Below, piece after piece: positions 1 through 6,515 of a stretch of 64,000 nucleotides of DNA. Each line of letters opens with the position of its first letter. Within the stretch, counting starts at the first letter, position 1. Under the pieces are notes generated by a model, which worked only from the letters and a program-made list of their open reading frames with translations, did not search any database and was not told the origin of the DNA. Source of the stretch: Betaproteobacteria bacterium UKL13-2 (lineage in GTDB: Bacteria; Pseudomonadota; Gammaproteobacteria; Burkholderiales; Usitatibacteraceae); the NCBI GenBank assembly GCA_001602455.1, contig CP012157.1, forward strand, positions 863,733-927,732. The letters are read 5' to 3'. Made by a program: the position numbers and the translations under genes.

Positions 1-21
1 AAACATATGTTGTTAAAAGTG

Positions 22-53
22 TTGACAAGTATGGGGGGGGGGTTAACTATATT
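22..53 (+). promoter_or_regulatory. Poly-G promoter of peptide unit 1 (G10)
   Basis: TTGACA at 22-27 and TATATT at 48-53 are separated by 20 nt containing a run of ten G (33-42). A 5'UTR hairpin with stem CTGCC/GGCAG follows at 62-76, then the weak ribosome site around GGGG and the ATG at 101. A 17-nt spacer would need seven G, so tract slippage should change promoter strength. Confidence 0.65.
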
Positions 54-100
54 TGCAAGTGCTGCCGGTGTGGCAGTAACAATTAAATTGGGGTTACAAC

Positions 101-502
101 ATGCGTGAGCTAAGTGTGAATGAAGTTGGGTTTGTTTCGGGGGGTAATGGATGTTCCGGTCCCGGTAGTGGGGGATCTGGTTCGTCGGGAAGTGGGGGAT
201 CTGGGTCAGGCACCACAGTAACATGCAGCTCCCTGCCTAATGGTGGTGGCCAGTGCACGACAAGAACTGGAAACACGTCGGTTACGACTACTTTCAATTC
301 AAGTGGCACCGCGACAGCAGTGACGACGTGTACCAATTCTGGTGGACGTGGTTCTGTTGGGGGATTCTTCAGATGGGTTCTCGGGATCGAGGGCAGCGGG
401 GATTCAGGGTCATGCCAGACCTATAAACTCGAAATAAATTGGGGTCAGACACCATTTTCTCTTCCTTGCGGGTGTAGGAAGCGAGCGCCAGAAACGCGAT
501 AA
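101..502 (+). CDS. Double-glycine leader peptide, unit 1 (3' end replaced by REP)
   Basis: The product starts with the 15-residue leader MRELSVNEVGFVSGG, typical of precursors cleaved after GG by a peptidase-containing ABC transporter. The rest is Gly/Ser/Thr rich with several Cys and closely matches the unit 2 and unit 7 peptides up to the residues YKLEI. From about position 433 the frame runs into a REP and then antisense through the HlyD fragment, so the last ~25 residues are read-through and not an original C-terminus. The TraB-type cargo found after units 2 and 7 is missing here. It is best seen as a 3'-truncated cassette; whether it is still made is unknown. Confidence 0.6.
   Translation: MRELSVNEVGFVSGGNGCSGPGSGGSGSSGSGGSGSGTTVTCSSLPNGGGQCTTRTGNTSVTTTFNSSGTATAVTTCTNSGGRGSVGGFFRWVLGIEGSGDSGSCQTYKLEINWGQTPFSLPCGCRKRAPETR
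433..452 (+). repeat. REP, AATAAATTGGGGTCAGACAC
   Basis: This is an exact copy of the 20-nt repeat that separates cassettes, followed by CATTTTCTC. It truncates the unit 1 peptide on the left and the HlyD fragment on the right. Confidence 0.8.
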
Positions 503-638
503 TTGCGGCGGCAAAAACTAACGAAACGAGTGTTAGCCATGCAAAGGATAATGGCCGGTATAACACCACTTCGCCGATGAGGTGTTTAGTCTGCGCGTGT
601 AGCGCTTCCCTGCGAAAAAGTTCCGTGCCGTCGCCCAT
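462..638 (-). pseudogene. HlyD-type secretion adaptor, N-terminal fragment 1
   Basis: About 59 codons from an ATG at 638 encode a short cytoplasmic stretch (ELFRREALHAQTKHLIGEVV), the RPLSF motif, one transmembrane helix (about residues 33-53) and SYTRKE. This is the usual start of HlyD-family adaptors of bacteriocin export systems. The frame then enters the REP (read as EKMVSDP), so the periplasmic hairpin and lipoyl domains are absent. It lies divergent to the unit 2 peptide. It may be a relic, or still produce a membrane-anchored stub. Confidence 0.7.
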
Positions 639-670
639 TTATTTTTTTTAAACATATGTTGTTAAAAGTG

Positions 671-701
671 TTGACAAGTATGGGGGGGGGTTAACTATAT
701 T
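671..701 (+). promoter_or_regulatory. Poly-G promoter of peptide unit 2 (G9)
   Basis: TTGACA at 671-676 and TATATT at 696-701 flank a 19-nt spacer with nine G (682-690). The conserved hairpin and GGGG ribosome site follow before the ATG at 749. Confidence 0.65.
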
Positions 702-748
702 TGCAAGTGCTGCCGATGTGGCAGTAACAATTAAATTGGGGTTACAAC

Positions 749-1105
749 ATGCGTGAGCTAAGTGTGAATGAAGTTGGGTTTGTTTCGGGGGGTAACGGAT
801 GTTCCGGTTCCGGTAGTGGGGGGTCTGGTTCGTCGGGGAGTGGGGGGTCTGGGGCAGGCTCCACAACAACATGCAGCTCCCTGCCTAATGGTGGTGGCCA
901 GTGCACGACAAGAACTGGAAACACGTCGGTTACGACTACTTTCAATTCAAGTGGCACCGCGACAGCAGTGACGACGTGTACCAATTCTGGTGGACGTGGT
1001 TCTGTTGCGGGATTCTTCGCAAGGGTTTTCGGGTTCGAAGGCAATGGGAGTTCGTCGTCATGCCAGCAATATAAACTCGAGATACAGGCGCCGAGGTACG
1101 GGTGA
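749..1105 (+). CDS. Double-glycine leader peptide, unit 2
   Basis: A 118-residue precursor with the leader MRELSVNEVGFVSGG. After GG it is almost only Gly, Ser and Thr with five Cys, ending CQQYKLEIQAPRYG. The GG leader points to export by a peptidase-ABC transporter with an HlyD adaptor, in keeping with the adjacent divergent HlyD fragment. A terminator and then a TraB/GumN-family gene follow. Its twin at 11819 differs at a few positions (R to T, N to T, Q to T). A bacteriocin or a secreted signalling peptide are both possible; the family is not one I recognise by name. Confidence 0.75.
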   Translation: MRELSVNEVGFVSGGNGCSGSGSGGSGSSGSGGSGAGSTTTCSSLPNGGGQCTTRTGNTSVTTTFNSSGTATAVTTCTNSGGRGSVAGFFARVFGFEGNGSSSSCQQYKLEIQAPRYG

Positions 1106-1151
1106 CCATCAATATTTGGCTGATCCAGTGATTCTAGTCAGCCACTAGGGT

Positions 1152-1179
1152 AGCGGGGCGTGCTTTTGCCCCGCTTTTT
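1152..1179 (+). terminator. Intrinsic terminator/attenuator between peptide and TraB gene
   Basis: Stem AGCGGGGC / GCCCCGCT followed by five T. It sits 47 nt after the peptide stop and 27 nt before the cargo gene, so it should favour peptide over TraB expression. Confidence 0.8.
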
Positions 1180-1205
1180 CGCTTCGTTTTTGGCTTAAAT
1201 TCGTT

Positions 1206-2345
1206 ATGGCTATGCACAAAATTCACTATTCACGCATCCTCATGCAGCGCTTTACAAGGCAGCTTCTTTTGTTTCTGACCTGTGCGGTTGTATTCGCTTG
1301 CCAAGCGCAGCCGCTTCCTCGTCTTTTGGCCATCGAGAGTCAGAATGGGGTGGGCTTTTTGCTTCCGGAGACGCATTTCGGATTAAAAGTTGAGTTCGAC
1401 GCGTATTACAGCAATGTCATTCTGCCGGCCGCAAAGGCTTCAAACTTGGTTGTGCCGGAAGGGGTCGCATTGGGGGGGGCAATGCATGACCCGAACAGCA
1501 GATCGGATTGCGCGGGTCTCGACCCCCAAAAAGCGCGTCGCAAAGAAAGTGAGGCATTGGTCAACAAGTTTCTATTTGACCATCCTGGCAGGCTGGTGAT
1601 TGGGGGGTTTGCACAAACTCATAAAGAGTCGGAGCGCCAAACTTTTGTGGACTTAATCGCCATGTATCCATTCATCCTGAAGTTGGATGAAATCAACCAT
1701 CAGGTTAAGGTTCGGGATTTTCCGCTGCCAGGGTGGAAAGATCCAAGTGTGTTGTTTAAGCTTGAGCGGTACATTATGTCTCGCGATGGTCGGCGGGAGC
1801 CGCTTGAGGACTTCGGTGATTTTAAAAGGTCGTTCTGCCTGGTCCCCGAGGATAGACAACACGAATTCGTGAAGGCGCTAATCGCGCTTCATGCGGTGCG
1901 CGAAGACTACGATAAGGTAGATCTCTCAAAAGGGGAACTTTGCTTCAGGTCGGGGATGCGACAAATAAAAAATCAGCTTATGTGTATGGGGGCCGTGGCG
2001 GCACGTGGTGGTAGTGCCACCAGCGCGACGTGTGCACCGCCAGAGCGTTTTCCCACGGCAGAATGTCAGCTCTATCCTCGCGTTCATGAGGCTTACTACG
2101 AGTGGTCGCTCGTTGCTCGAAGTAAAGCGTTCGTCAAGCGAATTGAGGAGTCGATGCAAGCCGACACGCCGTTTGTGATCGTTGGTCAGGCGCATGTACC
2201 TGACAGCGAACAGGGCCCCGGCCTCATTACGCTGCTCACGGAAAAAGGGTACAAACTTAGCCTGATCGAAAACCGTAAACAGCTTGAAGTGCTGCTCGCT
2301 CGCGTCAAAGATAAGCGCCAGAGGCAGAAAACATTGAAACAATAA
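1206..2345 (+). CDS. TraB/GumN (Tiki/PrgY-like) family protein, copy 1
   Basis: A 379-residue protein with an N-terminal export signal (hydrophobic residues about 18-33, possible lipobox VFAC) followed by a TraB/GumN-like domain. The N-terminal motif reads LLPETH, where the family usually has GxxH. VVPEGV follows, and near the C-terminus VGQAHVP supplies a clear GxxH, followed by GLITLLTEKGYKL, typical of the family end. The Tiki/TraB/PrgY/GumN superfamily are proposed metalloproteases, and PrgY blocks a self-made peptide pheromone. Placed after a peptide gene, it may neutralise that peptide in the envelope (inference). Its twin is at 12276. Confidence 0.75.
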   Translation: MAMHKIHYSRILMQRFTRQLLLFLTCAVVFACQAQPLPRLLAIESQNGVGFLLPETHFGLKVEFDAYYSNVILPAAKASNLVVPEGVALGGAMHDPNSRSDCAGLDPQKARRKESEALVNKFLFDHPGRLVIGGFAQTHKESERQTFVDLIAMYPFILKLDEINHQVKVRDFPLPGWKDPSVLFKLERYIMSRDGRREPLEDFGDFKRSFCLVPEDRQHEFVKALIALHAVREDYDKVDLSKGELCFRSGMRQIKNQLMCMGAVAARGGSATSATCAPPERFPTAECQLYPRVHEAYYEWSLVARSKAFVKRIEESMQADTPFVIVGQAHVPDSEQGPGLITLLTEKGYKLSLIENRKQLEVLLARVKDKRQRQKTLKQ

Positions 2346-2353
2346 AGAGTAAT

Positions 2354-2373
2354 AATAAATTGGGGTCAGACAC
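2354..2373 (+). repeat. REP
   Basis: An exact AATAAATTGGGGTCAGACAC just after the TraB gene; its GGGTCAGACAC part abuts the MITE fragment. Confidence 0.8.
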
Positions 2374-2489
2374 TCATGGCACTACCTTAAGTCTGTCGTC
2401 CCGGCGAAGGCCGGGATCCAAGTTGAATTTTTTTTAGATAACCTAACGAACTTGAACCCCGGCTCGGCACGACCCCTGTGGTTGTTCGC
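2374..2489. mobile_element. Truncated MITE-like element (IS4 ends)
   Basis: It starts TCATGGCACTACCTTAAG, like the IS4-family element ends, and then matches the reverse complement of the complete elements at 7599-7796 and 11313-11508 (hairpin-forming CCGGCGAAGGCCGG region included). The other end is lost and replaced by GGGAATAAATT of the next REP. Confidence 0.7.
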
Positions 2490-2493
2490 TGGG

Positions 2494-2513
2494 AATAAAT
2501 TGGGGTCAGACAC
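2494..2513 (+). repeat. REP, left target flank of IS4-family copy A
   Basis: AATAAATTGGGGTCAGACAC; its last 11 nt (2503-2513) are duplicated at 4033-4043 on the other side of the IS. Confidence 0.85.
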
Positions 2514-3908
2514 TCATGGCACTACCTTAAGCGATTTTCGCGCTTCGAGGATAGCGGCTCGGGCTTGATCACGTGGGACTGTCAAGTAGGCATGCGTTGT
2601 TGGTCGTCGCTTGACGGCATGAGGCTCTATTCGGTCTGGTCGATGCGGAATGATCCTCGTTGAAATTGCACGAAGCATTGCCGTCACGACGGATTCTGTG
2701 GCCTCACCTAGATGCCATCGCCATTGCTGGCTAAAGGCGTGCCAAAGCTGAAGTGTGGCCTTGAAGCTCAAGGCACGCGGCAGGACGTGAGCCAGCACGG
2801 CGGCACGCACCATGAGTGAGCGGATCAGGTTATAGGCCAGCAGGTGGACAGCAACTTCCTTTCTGGCCATCTCCGGCGACTTGCTGCGCAGGATATCCAT
2901 GCCGATCTCGGATTTGATGCTGCGGAAGTCAACCTCGATCATCCAGCGCTTGCGATAGAGCGCATCGAGATCACTCGTTGAGACACGCTTGGCGTCGACG
3001 AGTGTGGTCACCAGCTCGCGACCACCTACCTCGGTCTGACGAACGATGAGTTCTTCGGGCATCGTGGCGTACTGCTTGGCGTCCATCCACTTCGGGCGCT
3101 GCGGTCGCACCCATCGTACCAAGCGGTCGCCGCCGCCGAAGGTCTCGATGATCGCCTCCGGAGAGGTTAAGCGCTTCTGGTGTTGTCGGGTCAAGATATC
3201 GACGCCACGCGCCAACAGCATGGCAATGGTGAAGTAAGTGCAGTGATAGCGATCCACCAAAATCACGTCTCCACTGTCGAGCTGTGGCATCAGTTCACGA
3301 AATAGCGCTTGCTCGCCACTACCCTTGCCCTTGGTGGACCCCATCGCGACACCGAGCACCGCACCGGTGGCCAAGGAAAGGAGGCCGACGAGTTGTGCGA
3401 ACGGGAATCCTAGTCCTGGTGCTTGTTCGCCGCTTTGTGGATATGCCGCTTGATTGGCCGGTGTATCCGGCATCGAGACGGTGGTGCCATCCAGGAGCTT
3501 GACGCGCCGCCCTCGCCAGCGCCATTGACTCGGTGCGGATTGCTCCAGACGCTCTCCAATGGTCGCGCTCAGCTGTTCTACCAGCGAAATCGGTAACCGC
3601 TGGCGCGCTTTGCAGTAAGGGCCGGTGTTGAGGCTGCAAGGGGCTTGATCCCGCGCATGGCGTGCGCTCAGGTATCGGGCGACGGCATCTTGGCACGCGC
3701 CATCCGCAGACAGACTCTGCTCAATGAATAGCCCCAGTGTCGTCAACGGTGGGTAGAGCCGGTCACGGTAGCTGCCGAGCTCAAGATTAACAATCGATTG
3801 TAGCCGCGCCAGTGGTATTGCCTCGCTCATTGCCGCGCCGGGGGCTTCGGCGACAAACTGCTTGAAACGAAAAATGCTCGACTGTAGGCGTTTTTTTGGT
3901 ATCGTCAC
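2514..3908 (-). CDS. IS4-family transposase, copy A
   Basis: A 464-residue DDE transposase that catalyses cut-and-paste movement of its IS. The N-terminal IS4 domain spans about residues 25-120. Catalytic Asp residues are visible in KLLDGTT and ILVDRY, and the last acidic residue lies in YRKRWMIEVDFRSIK, which fits the Y-(2)-R-(3)-E-(6)-K signature exactly. The start is a GTG overlapping an alternative ATG four bases upstream that opens a different frame (68 residues). The TGA stop is made from the last bases of the IS inverted repeat. Confidence 0.92.
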   Translation of the reverse strand: MTIPKKRLQSSIFRFKQFVAEAPGAAMSEAIPLARLQSIVNLELGSYRDRLYPPLTTLGLFIEQSLSADGACQDAVARYLSARHARDQAPCSLNTGPYCKARQRLPISLVEQLSATIGERLEQSAPSQWRWRGRRVKLLDGTTVSMPDTPANQAAYPQSGEQAPGLGFPFAQLVGLLSLATGAVLGVAMGSTKGKGSGEQALFRELMPQLDSGDVILVDRYHCTYFTIAMLLARGVDILTRQHQKRLTSPEAIIETFGGGDRLVRWVRPQRPKWMDAKQYATMPEELIVRQTEVGGRELVTTLVDAKRVSTSDLDALYRKRWMIEVDFRSIKSEIGMDILRSKSPEMARKEVAVHLLAYNLIRSLMVRAAVLAHVLPRALSFKATLQLWHAFSQQWRWHLGEATESVVTAMLRAISTRIIPHRPDRIEPHAVKRRPTTHAYLTVPRDQARAAILEARKSLKVVP

Positions 3909-4032
3909 ACATGGCTGATCCTTTCTGTTTTGACGTTGATGTTAGACACCAGCATCTTAACAAGTGAAGGCTCTCAGCCAGCTTTCTTTCCATGCGCTTT
4001 CATGGCAAAAATCGCTTAAGGTAGTGCCATGA
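2514..4032 (-). mobile_element. IS4-family insertion sequence, copy A (1519 bp)
   Basis: Terminal inverted repeats TCATGGCACTACCTTAAGCG at both ends flank one transposase gene. The direct repeat GGGTCAGACAC (11 bp) lies on each side (2503-2513 and 4033-4043), the length expected for IS4-group elements. The target is the REP core. The copy looks intact. An almost identical copy lies at 13584-15102, and remnants at 5786, 18043 and 54660. Confidence 0.9.
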
Positions 4033-4053
4033 GGGTCAGACACCATTTTCTCT

Positions 4054-4215
4054 TCCTTGCGGGTGTAGGAAGCGAGCGCCAGAAACGCGATAATTGCGGC
4101 GGCAAAAACTAACGAAACGAGTGTTAGCCATGTAAAGGATAATGGCCGGTATAACACCACTTCGCCGATGAGGTGTTTAGTCTGCGCGTGTAGCGCTTCC
4201 CTGCGAAAAAGTTCC
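4054..4215 (-). pseudogene. HlyD N-terminal fragment, headless copy
   Basis: Residues ELFRRE to SYTRKE of the adaptor start are present but the first five codons are missing; a REP joins directly at ELF. It stays in frame with the next fragment (4245-4421) through the REP, so one 154-codon frame carries two copies of the membrane segment. Confidence 0.65.
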
Positions 4216-4235
4216 AATAAATTGGGGTCAGACAC
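4216..4235 (+). repeat. REP between tandem HlyD fragments
   Basis: An exact AATAAATTGGGGTCAGACAC followed by CATTTTCTC. Confidence 0.8.
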
Positions 4236-4244
4236 CATTTTCTC

Positions 4245-4421
4245 TTCCTTGCGGGTGTAGGAAGCGAGCGCCAGAAACGCGATAATTGCGGCGGCAAAAA
4301 CTAACGAAACGAGTGTTAGCCATGCAAAGGATAATGGCCGGTACAACACCACTTCGCCGATGAGGTGTTTAGTCTGCGCGTGGAGTGCTTCCCTGCGAAA
4401 AAGTTCCGTGCCGTCGCCCAT
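4245..4421 (-). pseudogene. HlyD N-terminal fragment with start codon, unit 3
   Basis: MGDGTELFRRE to SYTRKE including the single membrane helix, truncated by the REP at 4216. It is divergent from the unit 3 peptide and continues in frame through the REP into the headless copy. Confidence 0.7.
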
Positions 4422-4452
4422 TTATTTTTTTAAACATATGTTGTTAAAAGTG

Positions 4453-4485
4453 TTGACAAGTATGGGGGGGGGGGTTAACTATATT
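4453..4485 (+). promoter_or_regulatory. Poly-G promoter of peptide unit 3 (G11)
   Basis: TTGACA 4453-4458 and TATATT 4480-4485, spacer 21 nt with eleven G (4464-4474). Confidence 0.65.
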
Positions 4486-4532
4486 TGCAAGTGCTGCCGA
4501 CGTGGCAGTAACAATTAAATTGGGGTTACAAC

Positions 4533-4922
4533 ATGCGTGAGTTAAGTGTGAATGAAGTTGGGTTTGTTTCGGGGGGGTTGATCGGCGCGCCGCCTGGTCC
4601 TCTTCTGTCGTCTGGGTCTTCTGGGTCTTCTGGGTCTTCTGGGTCTTCTGGGTCGTCTGGGTCGTCTGGGTCGTCTGGGAGCAACTTAAGCGTCGGATGC
4701 AATCAGGCGAACAGGTGGGCCCGACTGGGTTGCGAGTTGGCTCGCGATGGCGTAATCATGGCCGCGTTTGACGAGGCAGTATCCTGGGTAGGCAGGATAG
4801 GTGATGCGATGCGGGACGGGACGACTCGCGGCGTACCGACCCCAGATTGGCCAGGCGACGGCGCTCCTCCCGGCGGCGTTCCCGCGCCTGGCCGCGGTGG
4901 CGGCTTCATTACTGGACCATAG
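4533..4922 (+). CDS. Double-glycine leader peptide, unit 3 (SSG repeats)
   Basis: A 129-residue precursor: leader MRELSVNEVGFVSGG, then LIGAPPGP as in unit 8, then eight Ser-Ser-Gly repeats encoded by a 9-bp tandem repeat. A helical-looking middle with two Cys follows, and then a Pro/Gly-rich tail ending GP. The stop TAG (4920-4922) shares its last base with the likely GTG start of the CPBP gene, so the two are translationally coupled. Leader and paired Abi-type protein resemble bacteriocin/immunity pairs. Confidence 0.7.
   Translation: MRELSVNEVGFVSGGLIGAPPGPLLSSGSSGSSGSSGSSGSSGSSGSSGSNLSVGCNQANRWARLGCELARDGVIMAAFDEAVSWVGRIGDAMRDGTTRGVPTPDWPGDGAPPGGVPAPGRGGGFITGP
4608..4679 (+). repeat. 9-bp tandem repeat, 8 units (TCKTCTGGG)
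   Basis: Eight perfect-length units of TCGTCTGGG or TCTTCTGGG encode (Ser-Ser-Gly)8 inside the unit 3 peptide. Slippage would change the length in frame. Confidence 0.9.
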
Positions 4923-5746
4923 TGCACCACCGCATCGCCACTATCAACGGTTCCCAACTCCTTATTGGGGTTGGGTATCTTTTGGCGAGCCTCTTAGTAG
5001 GAGTATTCGCCACGACGATGTTTCTGCTCGTGGCACCCGATACGAACGTCCGACTTGTAGGAGCTCCAACTATCGCAGTGTTGTGTATTCTCTCCTATGT
5101 CAGTCTCGTCGCCTTGCACGAACAACGAGAGTACTCTGAGCTGACACTACGTGGGAAGTGTCTAAGTTTTGCAGTGATCCTTGCGATTACGATACTTTTT
5201 CAAGGTCTCATCTTTGTTGCTGGTGTTTTCCTTGTCGGGCTAGACGAATCTACATTACTACGCCCGTTCTGGGGTAATGCGTCATTTGATGCCGCGCAGA
5301 TTCTTTCGATGGTGCTCTCTGCATGCTTAGTTGCGCCAATCCTAGAAGAGATTTTCTGTCGCGGGCTAGTTCTCCGATTTTTGCTAACGAAAACTGGGCC
5401 GTTAGTTGCGATCGGGCTACAAGCGGCTGTCTTTTTGCTCATGCATGCAATAGTACTTTTCGATGCTCAGGCATCACGGTTCGTACAGTTATTCTTGACA
5501 GGGGTTTTCTTTGGAGTTCTGTTCTACAAAAGCGGGTCTCTGGTTTTAGCGATAGTTGTTCATAGTGCTTGGAACTTCGTTACCATCTTGCTTATTCTAG
5601 CCCTAGCTTCTATGCCTACTGTCGCCGCAAATGAATTGTCCTTAGATGAGCAAAAAATCGCAAACTCTATTCGGTCAGTAGAGTGCATCGCGCTTGCAAT
5701 AGGCAGCATCTTTCTTTGGAAGTATGAATTCAAGGGAATGGAATAA
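4922..5746 (+). CDS. CPBP (Abi/CAAX-like) intramembrane protease, unit 3
   Basis: A multi-pass membrane protein with the CPBP signature: EEIFCR (EExxxR, active-site Glu), a following conserved His in LMHA, and HSAWN (HxxxN) in a late helix. CPBP proteins are intramembrane glutamic proteases, and several serve as self-immunity in Gram-positive bacteriocin loci. I start it at GTG 4922, which overlaps the peptide stop; the open frame extends further upstream inside the peptide gene. The stop TAA (5744-5746) lies in a REP, so the last residue or two may have been altered by REP insertion. Confidence 0.8.
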   Translation: MHHRIATINGSQLLIGVGYLLASLLVGVFATTMFLLVAPDTNVRLVGAPTIAVLCILSYVSLVALHEQREYSELTLRGKCLSFAVILAITILFQGLIFVAGVFLVGLDESTLLRPFWGNASFDAAQILSMVLSACLVAPILEEIFCRGLVLRFLLTKTGPLVAIGLQAAVFLLMHAIVLFDAQASRFVQLFLTGVFFGVLFYKSGSLVLAIVVHSAWNFVTILLILALASMPTVAANELSLDEQKIANSIRSVECIALAIGSIFLWKYEFKGME

Positions 5747-5785
5747 ATTGGGGTCAGACACTCAGAATAAATTGGGGTCAGACAC
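5742..5785 (+). repeat. Two tandem REPs
   Basis: Copies at 5742-5761 and 5766-5785, separated by TCAG. The first supplies the stop codon of the CPBP gene; the second abuts an IS4 end. Confidence 0.8.
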
Positions 5786-5957
5786 TCATGGCACTACCTT
5801 AAGCGATTTCTGCCATGAAAGCGCATGGAAAGAAAGCTGGCTGAGAGCCTTCACTTGTTAAGATGCTGGTATCTAACATCAACGTCAAAACAGAAAGGAT
5901 CAGCCATGTGTGACGATACCAAAAAAACGCCTGCAGTCGAGCATTTTTCGTTTCAAG
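5786..5957. mobile_element. IS4-family end fragment
   Basis: It starts TCATGGCACTACCTTAAGCG and contains the transposase upstream region and first codons, in inverted orientation relative to the full copies. It breaks off after CGTTTCAAG, and a new REP begins at 5961. Confidence 0.85.
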
Positions 5958-5960
5958 TGC

Positions 5961-5980
5961 AATAAATTGGGGTCAGACAC
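5961..5980 (+). repeat. REP
   Basis: AATAAATTGGGGTCAGACAC followed by CATTTTCTC, at the edge of the HlyD fragment of unit 4. Confidence 0.8.
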
Positions 5981-5989
5981 CATTTTCTC

Positions 5990-6166
5990 TTCCTTGCGGG
6001 TGTAGGAAGCGAGCGCCAGAAACGCGATAATTGCGGCGGCAAAAACTAACGAAACGAGTGTTAGCCATGCAAAGGATAATGGCCGGTACAACACCACTTC
6101 GCCGATGAGGTGTTTAGTCTGCGCGTGTAGCGCTTCCCTGCGAAAAAGTTCCGTGCCGTCGCCCAT
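5990..6166 (-). pseudogene. HlyD N-terminal fragment, unit 4
   Basis: The same 59 codons as the other fragments (ATG at 6166), truncated by the REP. The frame runs on into the IS4 remnant. Confidence 0.7.
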
Positions 6167-6197
6167 TTATTTTTTTAAACATATGTTGTTAAAAGTG

Positions 6198-6229
6198 TTG
6201 ACAAGTATGGGGGGGGGGGTAACTATATT
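6198..6229 (+). promoter_or_regulatory. Poly-G promoter of peptide unit 4 (G11)
   Basis: TTGACA 6198-6203 and TATATT 6224-6229, spacer 20 nt. Eleven G (6209-6219) are offset by loss of one T beside the tract. Confidence 0.65.
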
Positions 6230-6276
6230 TGCAAGTGCTGCCGATGTGGCAGTAACAATTAAATTGGGGTTACAAC

Positions 6277-6456
6277 ATGCGTGAATTGACAATGAATGAG
6301 TTTGGTTTGGTTTCTGGGGGCAAAGGTTCCGGTTCCAGCGGGGGAGGGTCTGGCTCGGGTTCCACGACGACGTGCACAAAGACCGAGACGAAGACCTGCA
6401 ACAAAAGCGGTACGAAATGCGTGACCTTATCAGTTGAGGTCTGTGTAAAGAAGTAA
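6277..6456 (+). CDS. Small Cys-containing double-glycine leader peptide, unit 4
   Basis: A 59-residue precursor. The leader is MRELTMNEFGLVSGG, a variant of the family leader. The mature part is 44 residues: a Gly/Ser linker and then four Cys (TTTCTKTETKTCNKSGTKC and VCVKK), a Lys/Thr-rich basic tail. It has the same 5'UTR, ribosome site and promoter as the other units. The size, positive charge and even Cys number fit a disulfide-bridged bacteriocin-like peptide. The paired gene downstream is the ClpP-like lipoprotein. Confidence 0.75.
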   Translation: MRELTMNEFGLVSGGKGSGSSGGGSGSGSTTTCTKTETKTCNKSGTKCVTLSVEVCVKK

Positions 6457-6463
6457 AGCGAGA

Positions 6464-6503
6464 GGCGCGCTCGGGCCAACCATTACATAGGCTCAAGCGC
6501 GCC
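6464..6503 (+). promoter_or_regulatory. Hairpin between peptide 4 and cargo gene
   Basis: GGCGCGCT (6464-6471) pairs with AGCGCGCC (6496-6503) across a 24-nt loop, just before the cargo start. There is no T tract. It sits where other units carry a terminator. Confidence 0.45.
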
Positions 6504-6515
6504 TTGACGAGTCTC

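Noticed and set aside
433-502. C-terminal part of the unit 1 ORF as a true peptide end
   Set aside because: It is translated REP and antisense HlyD fragment; the twin units end differently.
3787-3993. 68-codon frame at the IS transposase start
   Set aside because: It begins at an ATG four bases before the GTG of the transposase, in another frame. Regulation by translational interference is possible but the protein itself lacks support.
4922-5746. CPBP genes as phage abortive-infection genes
   Set aside because: The Abi name is historic. The pairing with GG-leader peptides in three units fits immunity or processing better than phage defence.
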